Assembly: GCA_020025965.1 (NCBI GenBank)
Contig: JAHHRG010000040.1
Location: forward strand, 1-18,133
Reading direction: 5' to 3'
DNA: 18,133 nt
Origin: Sutterella sp.
Lineage (GTDB): Bacteria > Pseudomonadota > Gammaproteobacteria > Burkholderiales > Burkholderiaceae_F
Program-made: the position numbers and the translations under genes
Shown here: one piece after another, positions 15,139 to 18,133 of the stretch
Layout: each line of letters starts with the position of its first letter
How positions within the stretch are numbered: the stretch's first letter is position 1
The notes under the pieces: generated by a model
Seen by the model: only the letters and a program-made list of their open reading frames with translations
Told to the model about the DNA's origin: nothing
Databases searched by the model: none

Positions 15139-16068
15139 TTATTTCGTCTTTTCAAGAACCGCCTGAAGCGTTTCTTCGTTATAGATGTTATGGCCCTTGA
15201 TTTCCGGAGCGATGCGGCGAAGAAGACCGGTCAAAACCTTGCCGGGACCGCATTCGACGATATCCGTAATGCCTTCCTTCTTCATGCGTTCGATCGTGCG
15301 AACCCACTGAACGGCGGAAGAAGCCTGACGCGCGAGCGCGTCGCGAACGGCATCGGCCGTTTCATGGACCTCGACGTCAACATTGGCAATGACGGGAACT
15401 TCCTGCGGCTTCAGATCAATTTCGGCCAAACGAACGGCGAGCTTTTCACCGGCCGGAGCCAAGAGGCTCGAATGGAAAGGAGCGGAAACGGGCAGTTCGA
15501 TCGCACGACGGCAACCGCGAGCCTTGGCGGCTTCGATGGCCTTCGCCAAAGCGGCCTTTTCACCGGCAATGACCACCTGCCCCGGAGCGTTGAAATTCAC
15601 GGCTTCAACCGCCCCCGTGGTACGGGCTTCAGCACAAGCGGCTTCAACATCTTCGTCGGAGAGACCGATGATGGCAGCCATGCCGCCGACTCCGACGGGT
15701 ACGGCTCCCTGCATCACTTCGGCACGATAACGCACAAGTTTCACCGCTTCTTCAAGCGTGAAAACGCCCGAAGCACAGAGAGCGGAATATTCTCCCAAAG
15801 AGTGACCGGCCATCAAGACCGGCTTGGCACCGCCGGCGGCGAGCCAAGCACGGTAAAAAGCGACGGACGAAGCCAGCATGGCTGGCTGTGTGTTTACCGT
15901 CAGACCGAGCGTTTCGGCCGGCCCTTCGGCAATGAGTTCCGTCAAGGAAAAGCCCAAGGCCTCATCGGCCTTCTGCATGGTTTCGTTGACGACGGCATTG
16001 TCGGCAAAACCCGACAGCATGCCGACACTCTGACTGCCCTGACCGGGAAAGACAAAAGCTATACGCAT
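15139..16068 (-). CDS. fabD: Malonyl-CoA:ACP transacylase
   Basis: FabD moves malonyl from CoA to ACP, supplying extender units to FabH and FabF. Counting from the ATG at 16068, the oxyanion motif PGQGSQ is at 8-13, the nucleophile Ser90 is in GHSLGEYSAL, the substrate arginine Arg115 is in VRYRAEVMQ, and the catalytic His199 is in PVSAPFHSSL. Its 309 residues match the family. A TTG at 16086 would add six residues, but the conserved FabD N-terminus starts with MRIAFVFPGQG. No Shine-Dalgarno is visible for either start; a 14-base palindrome occupies that position instead. It follows fabH by 103 bases and precedes fabG by 18. Confidence 0.96.
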   Translation of the reverse strand: MRIAFVFPGQGSQSVGMLSGFADNAVVNETMQKADEALGFSLTELIAEGPAETLGLTVNTQPAMLASSVAFYRAWLAAGGAKPVLMAGHSLGEYSALCASGVFTLEEAVKLVRYRAEVMQGAVPVGVGGMAAIIGLSDEDVEAACAEARTTGAVEAVNFNAPGQVVIAGEKAALAKAIEAAKARGCRRAIELPVSAPFHSSLLAPAGEKLAVRLAEIDLKPQEVPVIANVDVEVHETADAVRDALARQASSAVQWVRTIERMKKEGITDIVECGPGKVLTGLLRRIAPEIKGHNIYNEETLQAVLEKTK

Positions 16069-16075
16069 AATCTGT

Positions 16076-16089
16076 GAATTGATCAATTC
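16076..16089. promoter_or_regulatory. Perfect 14-base palindrome GAATTGATCAATTC before fabD
   Basis: The self-complementary element lies 8 to 21 bases upstream of the fabD ATG, where a ribosome binding site would be expected. Just upstream on the minus strand is a T7 run. Across the fabH-fabD gap GTTTATC and GATAAAC could pair over a distance. It may act as a protein-binding site or as a translation-limiting element. Confidence 0.4.
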
Positions 16090-16171
16090 GAAAAAAAGTA
16101 CCTAGAGTTTATCAGCTGAGGAGTCGTCCGAAATGCGGATACCCAACCCCATATTGAGGCGATAAACGCTA

Positions 16172-17152
16172 CTACCAGCGAATAAGGGCGGAACCCCAGG
16201 CCATGCCGGCTCCGACACCTTGAAGGAGAACGAGTTCGCCTTCTTTGACCATCCCGCTGCGAACGGCACGATCGAGCGCCAAAGGCACCGAGGCAGCTGA
16301 CGTATTACCGTGTTCGGAGACGGTCTTCACCATCTTCTCTTCACTGATACCGAGCTTCTTGGCGACCATTGACATGATACGAAGGTTGGCCTGATGAGGC
16401 ACAAAGAGTGCTACGTCTTCGGTACGAACGCATGCAAGATCCGCGACCTCGCGAGCGCTCTGTGTCAAGCCCTCGACGGCCAGCTTAAATACCTGACGAC
16501 CGTCCATATGAATATAGGGATTACCGACCAACTGACCGCGGTTGATATGAGCCGTCACAGAAAGAACCTCTTCACCGTAGCGGCCGTCCGCGTACATGCG
16601 AGCGGCGAGAATACCCGGATTAGGACTCGATTCGAGCACCACGGCACCGGCACCGTCACCAAAGAGTACACAAGTAGAACGATCCGACATATCGAGAACA
16701 CGAGACATCGTTTCCGCCCCAATCACGACTGCACGGCGATACGGCCCTGCGCGCAACATCGCGTCCGCGGCATTCAAGGCATAAATAAAGCCGGCACAAA
16801 CAGCCTGCACGTCAAAGGCTGCGCACCCCTGCGCTCCCAAAGCAACCTGCACATGGCAGGCCACCGAAGGGAAGACCATGTCGGGCGTGGTCGTCGCCAC
16901 GATAATCAAGTCGATCGTCTTGGGATCAATCCCTGCGCTTTCGACCGCATTCTTGGCGGCTGCAACCGCAAGACTCGTCGTCGTTTCACCAAGCTCGGGC
17001 GTGCAAAAACGGCGAGCCTCGATGCCGGTACGAGTTCTGATCCATTCGTCGCTCGTTTCGATGCCTTGTTCGCCCAGGATACGGGCAAATTCATCGTTGG
17101 TAATGAGACGTTCAGGCAAAGCCGAACCGGTACCGATTACGCGTGAATACAT
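16172..17152 (-). CDS. fabH: 3-oxoacyl-ACP synthase III (KAS III)
   Basis: FabH starts fatty-acid synthesis by condensing acetyl-CoA with malonyl-ACP. The Cys-His-Asn triad is Cys119 in VQAVCAGF, His253 in PHQAN and Asn283 in SEHGNTSAAS. The C-terminal GVGAGMAWGSALIRW is typical. Its 326 residues are normal for the family. AAGGA lies 8 bases before the ATG. In most Gram-negative genomes plsX immediately precedes fabH; here a terminator and a non-coding stretch do so, which implies that fabH has its own promoter in 17153-17290. A small palindromic hairpin, AGCCGT-GT-ACGGCT (17217-17230), lies in that region. Confidence 0.97.
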   Translation of the reverse strand: MYSRVIGTGSALPERLITNDEFARILGEQGIETSDEWIRTRTGIEARRFCTPELGETTTSLAVAAAKNAVESAGIDPKTIDLIIVATTTPDMVFPSVACHVQVALGAQGCAAFDVQAVCAGFIYALNAADAMLRAGPYRRAVVIGAETMSRVLDMSDRSTCVLFGDGAGAVVLESSPNPGILAARMYADGRYGEEVLSVTAHINRGQLVGNPYIHMDGRQVFKLAVEGLTQSAREVADLACVRTEDVALFVPHQANLRIMSMVAKKLGISEEKMVKTVSEHGNTSAASVPLALDRAVRSGMVKEGELVLLQGVGAGMAWGSALIRW

Positions 17153-17290
17153 GGTTAGAGTCCTTTTTCCAATAACATTTGGCCGTTCATCTTAACGATA
17201 CAGCATTCGAACGAAAAGCCGTACACGGCTCTCTTTGTGAGATTTGTTTTCGAAAGATACAAAAACGGCAGTCTGAATCGAAAAATGGAT

Positions 17291-17327
17291 AAAAAAAAGG
17301 AACCCGCTTGTGACGGATTCCCTTTTT
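17291..17327 (-). terminator. Intrinsic terminator between rpmF and fabH
   Basis: On the minus strand GGAATCCG pairs with CGGGTTCC through one G-U pair around TCACAAG, extended by A/T pairs, and is followed by T8. It lies about 205 bases past the rpmF stop and ends any rpmF transcript before fabH. Confidence 0.9.
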
Positions 17328-17338
17328 CCTGACTTTGA

Positions 17339-17520
17339 CGATCTCGACCAACGTCTTCCGTTTGATCGACGAGCTCGAAACAATCCCTAAACCTTCACGC
17401 GAGAGCAACAGAGTAGTCACTCACCGTGGGGTTCGCGCGTTGCATCTTGCGCGCAAAGACTTGCAGGACTGCAGGCGCTTCAGATGAAACGGAAGGAAGC
17501 TTCTTTGTCGACCGAGATCG
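17339..17520 (-). ncRNA. Candidate rod-shaped structured RNA in the rpmF 3' region
   Basis: This 182-base non-coding segment lies between the rpmF stop and a strong terminator. CGATCTCG (17339-17346) complements CGAGATCG (17513-17520), and nested inside it CTTCCGTTT (17355-17363) complements AAACGGAAG (17487-17495), extended by ATC/GAT after one mismatch. Further inside, GCAAC/GTTGC and GCGCG/CGCGC can pair, and GAGT-AGTC-ACTC (17411-17422) can form a small hairpin. No reading frame of note is present. It could be a 3'-UTR-derived small RNA, an independent RNA of 6S-like architecture, or chance complementarity. No promoter of its own was identified with confidence. Confidence 0.35.
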
Positions 17521-17531
17521 GCGAACGAATA

Positions 17532-17714
17532 TTATTCGTCAGCCTTCGTCGAAATCACCTTCTTGCCGCGGTAGAAACCGGTCGGGCTGATGTGGTGACG
17601 ACGATGCACTTCACCGGTCGTAGCTTCGATAGCGGTGGGCGGGTTGGTCAAAAAGTCGTGAGCACGGTGATTACCGCGCTTGTTGGTGGATTTCTTGTTC
17701 TGCTGAACAGCCAT
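17532..17714 (-). CDS. rpmF: 50S ribosomal protein L32
   Basis: This is a 60-residue basic protein of the large ribosomal subunit. It starts MAVQQNKKSTNKRGNHRAHD and carries the conserved HRRHHISPTGFYRGKKV segment. It lacks the four zinc-ribbon cysteines, as in other proteobacterial C-minus L32 proteins, so zinc is not needed. The ATG at 17714 has GGGG 6 bases upstream; a GTG at 17726 would add four residues but is the less likely start. The usual upstream neighbour, the DUF177/YceD gene, is absent and replaced by a structured leader. The usual downstream neighbour plsX is absent too. Confidence 0.96.
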   Translation of the reverse strand: MAVQQNKKSTNKRGNHRAHDFLTNPPTAIEATTGEVHRRHHISPTGFYRGKKVISTKADE

Positions 17715-17904
17715 GGCAAACCCCACGTAATAAATTCGAGTGTTCTTAATAACCCCTCACGCTTGCACTCGTTTCTCAAGCTGTGCGGGGCTTCCGGAAA
17801 TATCTATCCTGACTTAAGGAGGGTGAATCACCCACAATAAAGCTTCAGGCACACCGCCCGTGGCGGCAGTTGAGCTTGAGGCAACCCTCAAGTCACATAG
17901 AAAG
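17715..17904 (-). promoter_or_regulatory. Structured rpmF leader with competing helices
   Basis: On the minus strand, segment A TGACTTGAGG (17895-17886) pairs with segment C CCTTAAGTCA (17819-17810) over 10 pairs, one of them G-U. A also pairs with segment B in a tight CTTGAGG-GTTG-CCTCAAG hairpin (17892-17875). B pairs with segment D AGCTTGAG (17782-17775) over 8 bases. Inside A-C lie CCGCC/GGCGG (17854-17866) and GGGTGA/TCACCC (17821-17833). Closer to the gene CCCC-G-CAC-A-GCTTG pairs with CAAGC-GTG-A-GGGG (17790-17753). CCCCGCAC could instead pair with GTGGGG, which contains the Shine-Dalgarno (17726-17721). The G-U pair favours an RNA read from the minus strand. Confidence 0.45.
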
Positions 17905-17910
17905 GTGCGA

Positions 17911-17919
17911 ATTTTAGCA
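17911..17919 (-). promoter_or_regulatory. Candidate extended -10 promoter of rpmF
   Basis: TGCTAAAAT on the minus strand is identical to the candidate lepA -10 nonamer. A start near 17904 would give a leader of about 190 bases. No strong -35 hexamer is seen at the usual distance; TTGAAT lies 23 bases away, too far. Confidence 0.45.
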
Positions 17920-18023
17920 AATCTAGGACGTTTTTGCTTATTCAAAGGCAGTTTTTTTCATTGCCTAGAAATAAGTGAGCCCGAAAGCTCGAAAACGGCA
18001 CCCTCTCCCAGGTTGCTAGACAC

Positions 18024-18057
18024 AAAAAAAGGACAGGCAATGTTGCCCATCCTTTTT
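18024..18057 (-). terminator. Intrinsic terminator of the tRNA-Gly transcript
   Basis: On the minus strand AAAAAGGA...TCCTTTTT encloses an inner GGGCAA/TTGCC stem, followed by a T7 run. It lies just past the tRNA CCA end and separates tRNA-Gly from the rpmF promoter. Confidence 0.9.
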
Positions 18058-18067
18058 CGATGAATTC

Positions 18068-18133
18068 TGGAGCGGGAAACGAGTCTCGAACTCGCGACCT
18101 CAACCTTGGCAAGGTTGCGCTCTACCAACTGAG
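18068..18133 (-). tRNA. tRNA-Gly(GCC), 5' end outside the window
   Basis: Read on the minus strand from the window edge there is the D arm CTCAGTTGGTAGAG, anticodon arm CAACC-TTGCCAA-GGTTG with anticodon GCC, T arm GCGAG-TTCGAGA-CTCGT, acceptor strand TTCCCGC, discriminator T and an encoded CCA (18070-18068). About 10 bases of the 5' end are missing. Confidence 0.94.

Noticed and set aside
17187..17420. 77-codon minus-strand frame in the rpmF-fabH gap, considered as a plsX remnant
   Set aside because: It spans the T8 terminator, lacks the expected PlsX N-terminal motif, and has no ribosome binding site.
17339..17520. Assignment of the rod-like segment as 6S RNA
   Set aside because: Length and shape are suggestive, but I could not match conserved 6S sequence, so I left it as an unnamed candidate.
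17526..17726. GTG at 17726 as the rpmF start
   Set aside because: It would add four residues ahead of the conserved MAVQQNK N-terminus and overlap the GGGG ribosome binding site.
17860..18063. 67-codon plus-strand frame near the right edge
   Set aside because: It overlaps the rpmF leader and promoter and the tRNA-Gly terminator, and encodes nothing recognisable.

Overview
This window is a stretch of bacterial housekeeping chromosome at moderate GC. All protein genes lie on the minus strand, between two tRNA loci cut by the window edges. The block lepA-lepB-rnc-era-recO-pdxJ-nagZ downstream of an rpmF/fab cluster is, from general knowledge, the arrangement of Burkholderiales (Betaproteobacteria). 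A cysteine-free L32 and a CitMHS_2/NhaD-like permease fit that assignment. A host-associated lineage such as Sutterellaceae is my best guess, but this is inference from synteny and protein style, not a search result.

Layout from left to right: the 3' end of tRNA-Leu(GAG) and a complete tRNA-Gln(CTG) on the plus strand with a strong terminator; a 450-base spacer without a convincing gene; then, all on the minus strand, an NhaD/CitMHS-like permease, a long RluA-family pseudouridine synthase, pncB, nagZ, pdxJ, recO, era, rnc, lepB, lepA, fabF, acpP, fabG, fabD, fabH and rpmF; finally a partial tRNA-Gly(GCC) on the minus strand. Transcription runs right to left, so the functional order is tRNA-Gly, rpmF, fabHDG, acpP, fabF, lepA-lepB-rnc-era-recO-pdxJ-nagZ(-pncB), the pseudouridine synthase, then the permease.

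The genes form two co-ordinated modules. fabH/fabD/fabG/acpP/fabF supply initiation, malonyl loading, ketoreduction, carrier and elongation for type II fatty-acid synthesis, next to ribosomal protein L32. The lepA unit combines translation and ribosome assembly (LepA, RNase III, Era), protein secretion (LepB), recombination repair (RecO), vitamin B6 synthesis (PdxJ) and cell-wall recycling (NagZ). NAD salvage (PncB) follows.

I found no defence system, mobile element, CRISPR array or unknown multi-gene system. The interesting material is in the spacers and the gaps in synteny. plsX is absent between rpmF and fabH, where a terminator-ended segment instead carries nested long-range complementarity (a possible rod-shaped RNA). 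rpmF has a roughly 190-base leader with competing helices and no DUF177/YceD gene before it. acpS is missing between pdxJ and nagZ, and the rpoE/rse/mucD block is missing between fabF and lepA. PdxJ carries the motif style of another lineage, FabG has Asp in place of the tetrad Asn, and several sharp palindromes sit at promoter or start positions.
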